Part shown: positions 51,165 to 57,259 of the stretch, in pieces
Layout: every line of letters starts with the position of its first letter
Position numbering within the stretch: the stretch's first letter is position 1
From: Acidimicrobiia bacterium
Lineage (GTDB): Bacteria; Actinomycetota; Acidimicrobiia; IMCC26256; PALSA-610
Length of the DNA: 57,259 nucleotides
NCBI GenBank assembly: GCA_036271555.1
Contig: DATBAK010000048.1
Location: 1 to 57,259 of the forward strand
Direction: 5' to 3'
Notes under the pieces: generated by a model
What the model was told of the DNA's origin: nothing
Databases searched by the model: none
What the model saw: only the letters and a program-made list of their open reading frames with translations
Translations under genes and position numbers: made by a program

Positions 51165-52246
51165 CAGGTTCCGACCGGCACGAGTGCGCCGGCGGCGGCC
51201 GCCGACCGGCGCACGGCGTCGAGCACCTGCATCTCGGCGAGACCGTCCGCGAACGTCGGCACCGGCACGACCGTGGGATACGACGAGCCGTCGACCGCGC
51301 ACCGCAACACCTCGCACAGCCGCGTATAGGGACCCAGCTCGAGGTGGGTGAAACGGTGACGGGGATCGTCGCTCTCGGCCGGCGCAACCGGCGGCCGGAG
51401 ATCCGCCGGCACGTCGAGCGGGCGTGCTCCCCCACGGTCGGCGATCCACGCGGTGTCGCCGTCGACCCAGATCGTGCCGTCGGTTCCCGCGACCGTCGTG
51501 AGCCCGCGCATCGGTCCCCAACCGGCGGCGGTCTGCTGGAGCACACCGTCGACGCCGGAGCGCGTGCGGAAGCGGATCGTGAAGGTGTCGTCGGCCACCG
51601 CGGCGCGCGCCGACACGACCGACAACGTCGCGCTGACCGACTCGATCTCGCCGAGCCACACGCGCACCTGGTCGACGACGTGCGAGCCCGACGCGCCGAG
51701 CCAGCCGCCGCCGGACGCGACGTCGAACCACCAGCCCGGCAGCTTCGCGTCGAGATCGGCGACGAGACCGACGACCGACACGAGCGACGCGAAGCGCGGC
51801 TCGCCGATCATCCCGTCGGCGATAGCCCGGGCGACGACCGCGCGCTCGGGCGCCCACCGGAACTCGTGACCGACGAGATGTCCGACGCCCGCGGCTTCCA
51901 CCGCGGCGAACATCGCGGCCGCCTCACCCGCGTCGAGCGAGAAGGGCTTCTCGCACAGCACGTGCTTCCCGGCGCGCGCCGCCGCGATGGCCAGCGCGGC
52001 ATGAGTCGACGGCGGCGTCGCGATCGTCACCGCGGCGACGCCCGGCAAGTCGAGCGCGTCGGCGAGCGCCGTGAGCCCACGCGGAACGTCCGCACGCGCC
52101 GCGCGCCGGGCGGTGCGTTCCGCATCGGTACCGACGAGCGCGACGACGTCGAAGCCGGCGGCGCGCAGTGCGGGCACGTGCACGCGGCAACCGAACCCGG
52201 TCCCGACGACGACTGCGCCGGGCCGGTCCGACGAAGCCGCCACCAC
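51164..52246 (-). CDS. Gfo/Idh/MocA-family oxidoreductase
   Basis: A 360-residue NAD(P)-dependent dehydrogenase. N-terminal Rossmann fold VVGTGFGCRVHVPALRAAGF, then TIATPPSTHAALAIAAARAG and the diagnostic CEKPFSLDAGEA; the C-terminal domain begins VGHEFRWAPERAVVA. Substrates are usually sugars, inositol or similar. GTG start directly adjacent to the stop of the 52247 gene (TGA then GTG), so they form an operon. Confidence 0.9.
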   Translation of the reverse strand: MVAASSDRPGAVVVGTGFGCRVHVPALRAAGFDVVALVGTDAERTARRAARADVPRGLTALADALDLPGVAAVTIATPPSTHAALAIAAARAGKHVLCEKPFSLDAGEAAAMFAAVEAAGVGHLVGHEFRWAPERAVVARAIADGMIGEPRFASLVSVVGLVADLDAKLPGWWFDVASGGGWLGASGSHVVDQVRVWLGEIESVSATLSVVSARAAVADDTFTIRFRTRSGVDGVLQQTAAGWGPMRGLTTVAGTDGTIWVDGDTAWIADRGGARPLDVPADLRPPVAPAESDDPRHRFTHLELGPYTRLCEVLRCAVDGSSYPTVVPVPTFADGLAEMQVLDAVRRSAAAAGALVPVGT

Positions 52247-53173
52247 TCAGTAGCCCTCTTCGAGGTCGACGAGGTCGCGCAGCGGACGCCCGTCGACGAA
52301 GCGGTGGAGGTTCTCGATCAAGATCGCGACGGAACCGGTGAAGTTCTCGGTCGTCCCCCACGACACGTGCGCGCTGAGGCGCACCTTCGGATGCGAGTAC
52401 ATCCAGTGGTCGTCGGGCAGCGGTTCGGGATCGACGGTGTCGAGCGTCGCCGTCGCGACGCGGCCGTCGTCGAGCGCGACGCGCAGCGCGTCCTGGTCGA
52501 CGAGCGAGCCGCGCGCGATGTTCACGAGATGCACGCCGGGCTTCACGAGTGCGAGCGTCTCCGCGTTCACGATGTGGCGCGTGCGCGGCGTGCCCGGCGC
52601 CGCCAGCACGAGGTGATCGGCGTCGGGCAGAAGCTCGCGGAAATCGGTGAGCATCTCGACACCCGCGATCGGACTCGGCGCCGACGTTCGCCGCACCGCA
52701 GATACCCGCATGCCGAACGGCAGCGCGCGCTTCGCGATCTCGATGCCGATCCCGCCGAGACCGAACAGGCCGAGGTGCTTGTCCTCGAGCGTGCTCAGGG
52801 GATGGAAGTTCCAGTGCTTCGGTGGCGATTCGAGCCACACGTTCGGCATGTCCTTCGCGAACGCGAGCATCGCCGCGAGCACGAACTCGGAGATCGCGAC
52901 GCCGCTCGCGCCTCGCGCGCACGTGACCGTGCGCCCGTCGAACAGGTCGCGCGGCAGGCCGTCGATGCCGGTGCCGGGCAGCTGCACCCACGGAACCGTG
53001 CGCATCCACGGCTCGAGAACGTCCCACTCGCCCCAGCCGCCGAACACGACGTCGGCCGTGAAGCCGGCGGGCGGACCGTCGGGCGTGAGGTCGACGATCT
53101 CGGCGTCGGGGAAGTCGTGGCGCACGGCCTCGGCGGCGCGGGCTCCGAGCTGGTTCACCACTCGCAACGGCAT
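52247..53173 (-). CDS. D-isomer-specific 2-hydroxyacid dehydrogenase
   Basis: A 308-residue NAD-dependent dehydrogenase. The cofactor domain has LGLFGLGGIGIEIAKRAL; catalytic Arg in VNIARGSLVDQDAL, Glu in TVDPEPLPDDHW, His in RLSAHVSWGT. It would interconvert a 2-oxoacid and D-2-hydroxyacid. It is first of a two-gene operon with the Gfo/Idh protein and divergent from the SMP-30 gene; together they suggest sugar-acid or lactone metabolism. Confidence 0.92.
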   Translation of the reverse strand: MPLRVVNQLGARAAEAVRHDFPDAEIVDLTPDGPPAGFTADVVFGGWGEWDVLEPWMRTVPWVQLPGTGIDGLPRDLFDGRTVTCARGASGVAISEFVLAAMLAFAKDMPNVWLESPPKHWNFHPLSTLEDKHLGLFGLGGIGIEIAKRALPFGMRVSAVRRTSAPSPIAGVEMLTDFRELLPDADHLVLAAPGTPRTRHIVNAETLALVKPGVHLVNIARGSLVDQDALRVALDDGRVATATLDTVDPEPLPDDHWMYSHPKVRLSAHVSWGTTENFTGSVAILIENLHRFVDGRPLRDLVDLEEGY

Positions 53174-53183
53174 GGGCCGAGCC

Positions 53184-53189
53184 TAGGGT
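53184..53189 (+). promoter_or_regulatory. Candidate leaderless -10 box (TAGGGT)
   Basis: TAGGGT ends 6 nt before the ATG of the SMP-30-like gene (53196). The whole divergent gap is only 22 bp, so a leadered start is hard to fit. Confidence 0.4.
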
Positions 53190-53195
53190 GACCAC

Positions 53196-54077
53196 ATGCG
53201 AGCCGAGGTCGTCGCGACCGGCGTTCCCTTCGGCGAGGGCCCGGTGTGGTGCCCCGACGGAACGCTCGTCGTTACGAGCGTCGCGGCCGGCGCGCTGTTC
53301 CGCGTCCGGCCGGAGGCGGGCAGCGCCGAGCGCTTCGCCGAGACGCGGGGTGGCGCGAACGGCGCCACGCTCGCGGCCGACGGATCGATTCTCGTCACGC
53401 AGAACGGCGGCTTCGACGTCGGCGGAACCGGGTTCGTGAAGAACGCGCCGCCGGTCACGTCGGAACCCGCGACGCCGGGCCTCCAGCTCGCGACACCCGA
53501 CGGCGCGGTGAGCTACCTGCTCGACGACGGCTTCCACGCGCCGAACGACCTCTGCATCGACCGCGACGGCACCGTCTTCTTCACCGACCCCGGCCACTAC
53601 CCACCGCCCGAGCCGAACTACGGACGCGTGTTCGCGTATGCGACCGATGGCAGCGTGCGGCTCGTCGGCGACGGCTTCCTCTACTGCAACGGCATCGCGC
53701 TCGATCGCGACGGACACCTCGTCGTCATCGAGGCTCGTGGCCTGCAACGGCTGCTGCCCGACGGCGAGCGCGAGTGGGTGATCGAGAGGCTCGGCCGGGG
53801 CGGCGGCGACGGCTTCTGCCTCGACGCCGACGGTCGGTACTACGTCGCGTCCACGATCGAGCACGGCGTGCGGGTCGTCGACACCGACGGCACGGTGCTC
53901 GACTTCCTCGAGATCGACGGCGACGGGCTCACGACCAACTGCTGCTTCGGCGGTCCCGATCTCCGCACGCTCTACGCGACCGACGCGGTCCCCGGGAACG
54001 TCGTCGCGTGGGCAGGCATGCCGACCCCCGGCCTCCCGCTCCACAGCTGGCCGGGAGTCAGAAGCTCGGCGGCGTGA
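53196..54077 (+). CDS. SMP-30/gluconolactonase-like lactonase
   Basis: A 293-residue six-bladed propeller. VPFGEGPVWCPDGTLVVTSV is the N-terminal metal-site strand (Glu); HAPNDLCIDRDGTVFFTDP carries the Asn; YCNGIALDRDGHLVVIEA and GDGFCLDADGRYYVAS carry the next Asn and Asp. These match calcium- or zinc-dependent lactonases. Its 3' end overlaps the convergent degraded lipoprotein gene by 20 bp. Confidence 0.88.
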   Translation: MRAEVVATGVPFGEGPVWCPDGTLVVTSVAAGALFRVRPEAGSAERFAETRGGANGATLAADGSILVTQNGGFDVGGTGFVKNAPPVTSEPATPGLQLATPDGAVSYLLDDGFHAPNDLCIDRDGTVFFTDPGHYPPPEPNYGRVFAYATDGSVRLVGDGFLYCNGIALDRDGHLVVIEARGLQRLLPDGEREWVIERLGRGGGDGFCLDADGRYYVASTIEHGVRVVDTDGTVLDFLEIDGDGLTTNCCFGGPDLRTLYATDAVPGNVVAWAGMPTPGLPLHSWPGVRSSAA

Positions 54078-54780
54078 CGTTCGCCGCGGGTGCCAACTTC
54101 GACGTCGGAACCGGCATGCCGGGCGCCGGGAAGTTGCAGGGGTCGAACGGCGAAGCGTCGAGCGACGTCATGAGGAAGCTCGGGTCGCAATTCACGTGGG
54201 TTCCGTTGCGGCGGGTCAGCGTGTAGCCGGTGCCGCCGGAGAGAAACGGCGGGGGTGGCGTCGTGTCGACGAAACCCTGAAAGCGCGCGTCGATGAGCAC
54301 TGGCCGCGGCGCTTGGCTCCTGAGAGACGAGCCGCACGACCCGTTGCTGTACGTCGACGTACAGGTCCACCGCAGTGTGAACGACTCGATGAGGAGTGAC
54401 GAGCGTGTCCGTGCGCGTGACGGGCGTCGAGTAATGCCGCAGGCTCTGCCCGTCGACGATCGTCTGACCGTGATCGGCGAGCTTCGCACCGTGCGCGCGG
54501 AGATCCGAGAGCTCGGTGTACGGGTTCGTGGTCGTGCACGATCACGTCCTCGCGCGAGACGGACTTCGCGCCCGGGTTCAGCTCCAACTCGTACTCGCCG
54601 ACTCCGTGCGTGAAGTCGAAGGCGCCCGTCTCGATCGTGGCGACCGTGGGGTGGCCGACCGAATCGGACATCGTGATGCGCACGCGAGCCGTGCGCGCTG
54701 CGGACCCACCACCGGACGGAGCACACGGCCACGCCGAGCAACGCGACGACGACTCCGATCACAACCCCGCGCCCGCCCAC
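54058..54780 (-). pseudogene. Exported LppX/LprAFG-like protein gene with multiple frame changes
   Basis: On the minus strand four successive segments look coding but in changing frames: a membrane anchor/signal (GVVIGVVVALLGVAVCSVRW), then TIETGAFDFTHGVGEYELEL, then ELSDLRAHGAKLADHGQT with VDLYVDVQQRVVRLV, then VLIDARFQGFVDTTPPPP and a Cys-containing tail ending NVTPPSF. The order and the motifs (GAFDF..., V-D-L-Y-V-D...R-V-V-R) recall mycobacterial LppX/LprAFG-like lipoproteins. At least three frame changes are needed, so it is a pseudogene unless the assembly is poor here. The family call is tentative. Confidence 0.45.
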
Positions 54781-54800
54781 GGCGGGGCAGCGTACCGGCG

Positions 54801-55325
54801 CTACAACGCGCGCAGATGTGCCGCGAGGTCGACGGCCCAGGCGCGCGGGTCGTCCAAGGGCCAGCCCTGCTCGGGGATGTCGAAGTACTCGACCGAGCAC
54901 GATCCCTGATAGCCGAGCTCGACCAGCCGCGCGACCACCGCCGCGAAGTCGACGACGCCGCGCGGGTCGTCGACGTGCAGCGCGGTCGAGCCGGGCATGC
55001 CCTGCCGTAGCTGCACGTGCCGCGCGTACGGCAGGAGCTCGAGCGGGTCGCCGCCCCAGTCGGCGACGTGGCCCGTATCGACGAGCAGCTCCAGCTCCGG
55101 CACCGCGTCGAGCATCGCGAGCACCTTCTCGGTCGAACCGACGACCGATCCCGCCCACGGTTCCATCAGGCAACCGGGCGCCCCACGGAACAACGCGACC
55201 GTCTTGTCCCACCGACCGGGCGCGTCGGCCGCGGCGGGTGTCGTGCACCATCCGGCCTGCGGCCGCGGAAATGCAGTGGGACACCCGATCGGCAGCGCGA
55301 GCGACGACGCATCGATCCCGACCAT
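54801..55325 (-). CDS. Sugar phosphate isomerase/epimerase-like TIM-barrel protein, 5' end damaged
   Basis: From ATG at 55325 the frame gives 174 residues: ALPIGCPTAFPRPQAGWCTT, LLVDTGHVADWGGDPLELLP (metal ligands), HVQLRQGMPG, SVEYFDIPEQGWPLDDP. The same frame is clearly coding 40 codons further upstream (IVALSFPFGLGVVDVVYARV ... EDGFEHIDC), matching the xylose-isomerase-like family's first strand, yet no ATG/GTG/TTG occurs there; the upstream sequence is R1 copy 5. So the gene has probably lost its native start. It may be translated from the internal ATG as a shortened, perhaps inactive, barrel. Confidence 0.65.
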   Translation of the reverse strand: MVGIDASSLALPIGCPTAFPRPQAGWCTTPAAADAPGRWDKTVALFRGAPGCLMEPWAGSVVGSTEKVLAMLDAVPELELLVDTGHVADWGGDPLELLPYARHVQLRQGMPGSTALHVDDPRGVVDFAAVVARLVELGYQGSCSVEYFDIPEQGWPLDDPRAWAVDLAAHLRAL

Positions 55326-55445
55326 GCAATCGATGTGCTCGAACCCGTCCTCACGCGCGCGCTGCGATCGCGCGACGACGGAACCGACGCGCGCGTAGAC
55401 GACGTCGACGACACCCAGCCCGAACGGAAAGCTCAGAGCGACGAT

Positions 55446-55527
55446 CCCGCGGGTACGGGCGGGCCGCCGCGCGTCCCGACCGAACCGAAGGCTGCGGCGA
55501 GCGGAGCGAGCGCAGCGAGCGCGACGA
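55446..55527 (-). repeat. R1 dispersed repeat, copy 5 (at the 5' end of the isomerase gene)
   Basis: On the minus strand: TCGTCGCGCTCGCTGCGCTC ... CCCGCCCGTACCCGCGGGA. It shares both ends with copies 1 and 3; the middle differs and repeats the GCTCGCTCCGCTCGCC word. It starts exactly after the SDR stop and runs to the first isomerase-like codon. Confidence 0.5.
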
Positions 55528-56424
55528 TCAACTACGGCGCTCCATGGTCTTCGGCATCACCATGCCGACGGGTTGGAGGTGCTGGCCGAGGATCTTGTCG
55601 AAGTTGGCGGCGACCTCCGCGGGAGTGAAGCCGCCGTCCTTCCACATCCACGCGATCTGCTTCGGCGTCTGGAACAGCGTGTAGCCGAACTCGGTGCGTC
55701 CGAGGACCTGGCCGTTGACGTGCGCGGCGGCTTCGGAGGCGAGGAACGCGACGAGCGGCGCGTTCAATGCCGGGTTCTCCTCGGCCGGCGGCGCCGCACC
55801 CGACTTCTCGAACAGCGACGCGGTCATGCGCGTCGCACCCGACGGCGCGACCGCGTTCACCGTGACGCCGTACTTGCCGAGCTCGAGCGCCCACACGAAC
55901 GTCATGCCCATGAGCCCGGCCTTCGCGGCGCCGTAGTTCGTCTGCCCGAAGTTGCCGCGCAGACCGGCCGACGACGTGATGTTCACGATGCGCCCGTAGC
56001 CGCGCTCCTTCATGATCGGTGCGGCGTGGCGCGCGCAGTTGAACGAGCCCTTGAGGTGCACCGCGATCACGGAGTCGAAGTCGGATTCCTCCATCTTCAC
56101 GAGCGTCTTGTCGCGCACGATGCCCGCGTTGTTCACGAGGATGTCGATCGTGCCGAACGCGTCGACCGCGGTGTTGACGAGACGGCCTGCGGCGTCGAAA
56201 TCGGAGACCGAGTCGTAGTTCGGCACGGCCTTGGAGCCGAGCGCCTCGATCTCCTTGCACACCTGTGCAGCGGGGTCGTCCTCGGTGCCGCGGCCGTCGA
56301 GCGAGACGCCGACGTCGTTCACGACGACGTTCGCACCCTCACGCGCGAAGCAGAGCGCGAACTCGCGTCCGATGCCGCGTCCGGATCCGGTGACGACGGC
56401 GGTACGGCCGTCGAGCAGTCCCAA
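55528..56424 (-). CDS. SDR-family 3-hydroxyacyl-CoA dehydrogenase-like protein
   Basis: A 298-residue SDR of the multifunctional-enzyme type 2 group. VVTGSGRGIGREFALCFA, VVVNDVGVSLDGRG, LVNNAGIVRDKTL, catalytic Ser in ITSSAGLRGN and Tyr-Lys in TNYGAAKAGL. C-terminal MWKDGGFTPAEVAANFDKIL resembles the linker seen in MFE-2 enzymes. TTG start at 56424, 2 bp after the MaoC gene stop. With the MaoC-type hydratase it could perform hydration and dehydrogenation of a 2-enoyl-CoA, i.e. a split MFE-2. Confidence 0.88.
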   Translation of the reverse strand: MGLLDGRTAVVTGSGRGIGREFALCFAREGANVVVNDVGVSLDGRGTEDDPAAQVCKEIEALGSKAVPNYDSVSDFDAAGRLVNTAVDAFGTIDILVNNAGIVRDKTLVKMEESDFDSVIAVHLKGSFNCARHAAPIMKERGYGRIVNITSSAGLRGNFGQTNYGAAKAGLMGMTFVWALELGKYGVTVNAVAPSGATRMTASLFEKSGAAPPAEENPALNAPLVAFLASEAAAHVNGQVLGRTEFGYTLFQTPKQIAWMWKDGGFTPAEVAANFDKILGQHLQPVGMVMPKTMERRS

Positions 56425-56426
56425 GG

Positions 56427-56831
56427 CTAGGAAGCGACCGCGGTCGCGGTGCCGGTGATCGCCTTGTCGCCGTTCTGGTTCGAGACGACGAGGTCGAGGT
56501 CGACGAGCTGCTCCCCGCCTTCCTCGCGCGTGCCGGTGACGGTCGCGACGCACGTGAGCACGTCGCCGGGCCAGACCTGCTTCGCGAAGCGCACCTTCAC
56601 GTTGCGAATCGCCTCGGGTCCGAACCAGTCCTTGACGACGCGCGCGGCGAGGCCCATCGAGAGCATGCCGTGGCCGAACACCGACGGGTTGCCGACCTGG
56701 CTCGCGATCGTGTCGTCGTGGTGCATCGGGTTGAAGTCTCCCGACGCGCCCGCGTAACGCACGAACATGGTGCGGGTGAGGGGCGGGAACTCCTGCGTCT
56801 TCTCTTCGCCCACGGCGACGGAACCACTCAC
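56427..56831 (-). CDS. MaoC-like (R)-specific enoyl-CoA hydratase
   Basis: A 134-residue hot-dog hydratase. The hydratase-2 motif ASGDFNPMHHDDTIA has the catalytic Asp/His, followed by SVFGHGMLSMGLAARVVKDW. The GTG at 56831 has GGAGAG 6 nt upstream. First of a two-gene operon with the SDR. Operator copy C lies 23 bp upstream of its start. Confidence 0.9.
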   Translation of the reverse strand: MSGSVAVGEEKTQEFPPLTRTMFVRYAGASGDFNPMHHDDTIASQVGNPSVFGHGMLSMGLAARVVKDWFGPEAIRNVKVRFAKQVWPGDVLTCVATVTGTREEGGEQLVDLDLVVSNQNGDKAITGTATAVAS

Positions 56832-56854
56832 GCTGCTCTCCCCGATGCTCGTAG

Positions 56855-56870
56855 CTGACGGCGGCGTCAG
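56855..56870. promoter_or_regulatory. Operator copy C (CTGAC-N6-GTCAG)
   Basis: CTGACGGCGGCGTCAG has 6-bp arms. It lies in the divergent region between the MaoC-SDR operon and the TetR regulator gene, as expected for an autoregulated TetR repressor's site. Matches copies A and B. Confidence 0.65.
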
Positions 56871-56966
56871 ATCGTAACCGGGCGTCTCCGCGGCCGCAGG
56901 TCCGTGTCCGCAGGCCGCGGTCGCCGAGCCGCGTGATGCCAACGTGACATGCGTGTCGGGTTTGCG

Positions 56967-56972
56967 TAGCGT
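56967..56972 (+). promoter_or_regulatory. Candidate leaderless -10 box (TAGCGT)
   Basis: TAGCGT ends 6 nt before the GTG of the TetR gene (56979). No Shine-Dalgarno sequence is visible. Confidence 0.35.
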
Positions 56973-56978
56973 GGCCGG

Positions 56979-57259
56979 GTGGCACGCGCATCGACATCGG
57001 GTGCGCGTCGGCGCCCCGCCCCCGACGACGATCCGGCGCTGCGTGCCGGGCGTCCGGCGCAGGGGCGCGAGCTGCGGGCCCGAGGCCAGCGGACCCTCCG
57101 CAAGCTCCTCGACGCCGGCATCCAGGTGTTCGCGACCCGTGGCTACCACGCCGCCCGGGTCGACGACGTGGTGAAGCTCGCGCGCACTTCGCACGGCACC
57201 TTCTACCTCTACTTCTCGAACAAGGAAGACCTGTTCGCGGCGCTCACCTCGGAGGTCGG
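56979..57259 (+). CDS. TetR-family transcriptional regulator (3' end beyond the window)
   Basis: The first 93 codons are present. After a basic, disordered ~35-residue lead ([17 protein letters not shown]), the TetR helix-turn-helix is clear: RKLLDAGIQVFATRGYHAAR, VDDVVKLARTSHGTFYLYFS, NKEDLFAALTSEV. The ligand domain is cut off. GTG at 56979 keeps the frame open to the edge. Divergent from the MaoC-SDR operon with operator copy C between them; it is the best candidate regulator for all three CTGAC-N6-GTCAG sites. Acyl-CoA or CoA-thioester ligands are common in this family. Confidence 0.85.
   Translation, partial: MARASTSGARRRPAPDDDPALRAGRPAQGRELRARGQRTLRKLLDAGIQVFATRGYHAARVDDVVKLARTSHGTFYLYFSNKEDLFAALTSEV

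Noticed and set aside
1-57259. CRISPR arrays, insertion sequences, prophage genes, rRNA
   Set aside because: I saw no regularly spaced repeats, transposase or integrase motifs, phage structural genes or rRNA sequence on either strand.

Overview
This window comes from a very high-G+C bacterial chromosome, most likely an actinobacterium (an Acidimicrobiia-like soil or aquatic lineage is plausible, but this is inference). The clues are the GC-saturated third codon positions, frequent GTG/TTG starts, ATGA/GTGA stop-start overlaps, a DinB/mycothiol-type maleylpyruvate isomerase homologue, many fatty-acid/steroid-type acyl-CoA genes, and many apparently leaderless promoters (TAnnnT ending 5-9 nt before the start codon). 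Genes are packed tightly on both strands. I see no insertion sequence, prophage or CRISPR array.

Layout: 0-3.3 kb is a molybdate uptake operon on the minus strand (modA-modB-modC-mop) followed by a decayed methyltransferase at the window edge. 3.3-8.6 kb holds a frameshifted PPOX-type flavoprotein gene, an FMN reductase, an ABC exporter, three unknown genes (two membrane) and tRNA-Cys(GCA). 8.7-14.6 kb has a second ABC exporter, two secreted lipoproteins and a PAS-GGDEF-EAL protein. 14.9-20.1 kb is an acyl-CoA operon: a condensing-enzyme/DUF35 fusion, an SCP-x-type thiolase, an enoyl-CoA hydratase, an SDR and a DinB-like protein. 20-27.4 kb has an MFS transporter, a cytochrome P450, a Nudix hydrolase, a CrtC/AttH-like protein and a two-gene acyl-CoA dehydrogenase operon. 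27.5-28.7 kb is a lower-GC patch with an alpha/beta hydrolase. 28.7-32.4 kb is a histidine kinase/response regulator/ABC exporter module, then an ABC-F ATPase. 34.4-43.7 kb has an acyl-CoA ligase divergent from hyuB-hyuA, a cNMP-binding protein, a GMC oxidoreductase with its small subunit and a HAD hydrolase. 43.8-57.3 kb carries a cold-shock protein, VOC proteins, another acyl-CoA dehydrogenase/ligase pair, an amidohydrolase, a thioesterase, a nitroreductase, two dehydrogenases, an SMP-30 protein, a degraded lipoprotein gene, a sugar isomerase with a damaged 5' end, an SDR-MaoC operon and the start of a TetR regulator.

Together the CoA ligases, acyl-CoA dehydrogenases, hydratases, dehydrogenases, thiolase and P450 look like parts of degradation of a branched or polycyclic lipid (steroid-like). 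Three of these operons share a near-identical operator, CTGAC-N6-GTCAG, and one copy sits beside the TetR gene.

The most unusual signals are three families of short non-IS repeats: R1 (about 92 bp; one copy lies in frame inside an ABC-F gene and another sits at the damaged start of a sugar isomerase gene), R2 (exactly 90 bp, bounded by ATGA at both ends and wedged between translationally coupled genes), and R3 (a 44-bp near-perfect palindrome found twice).
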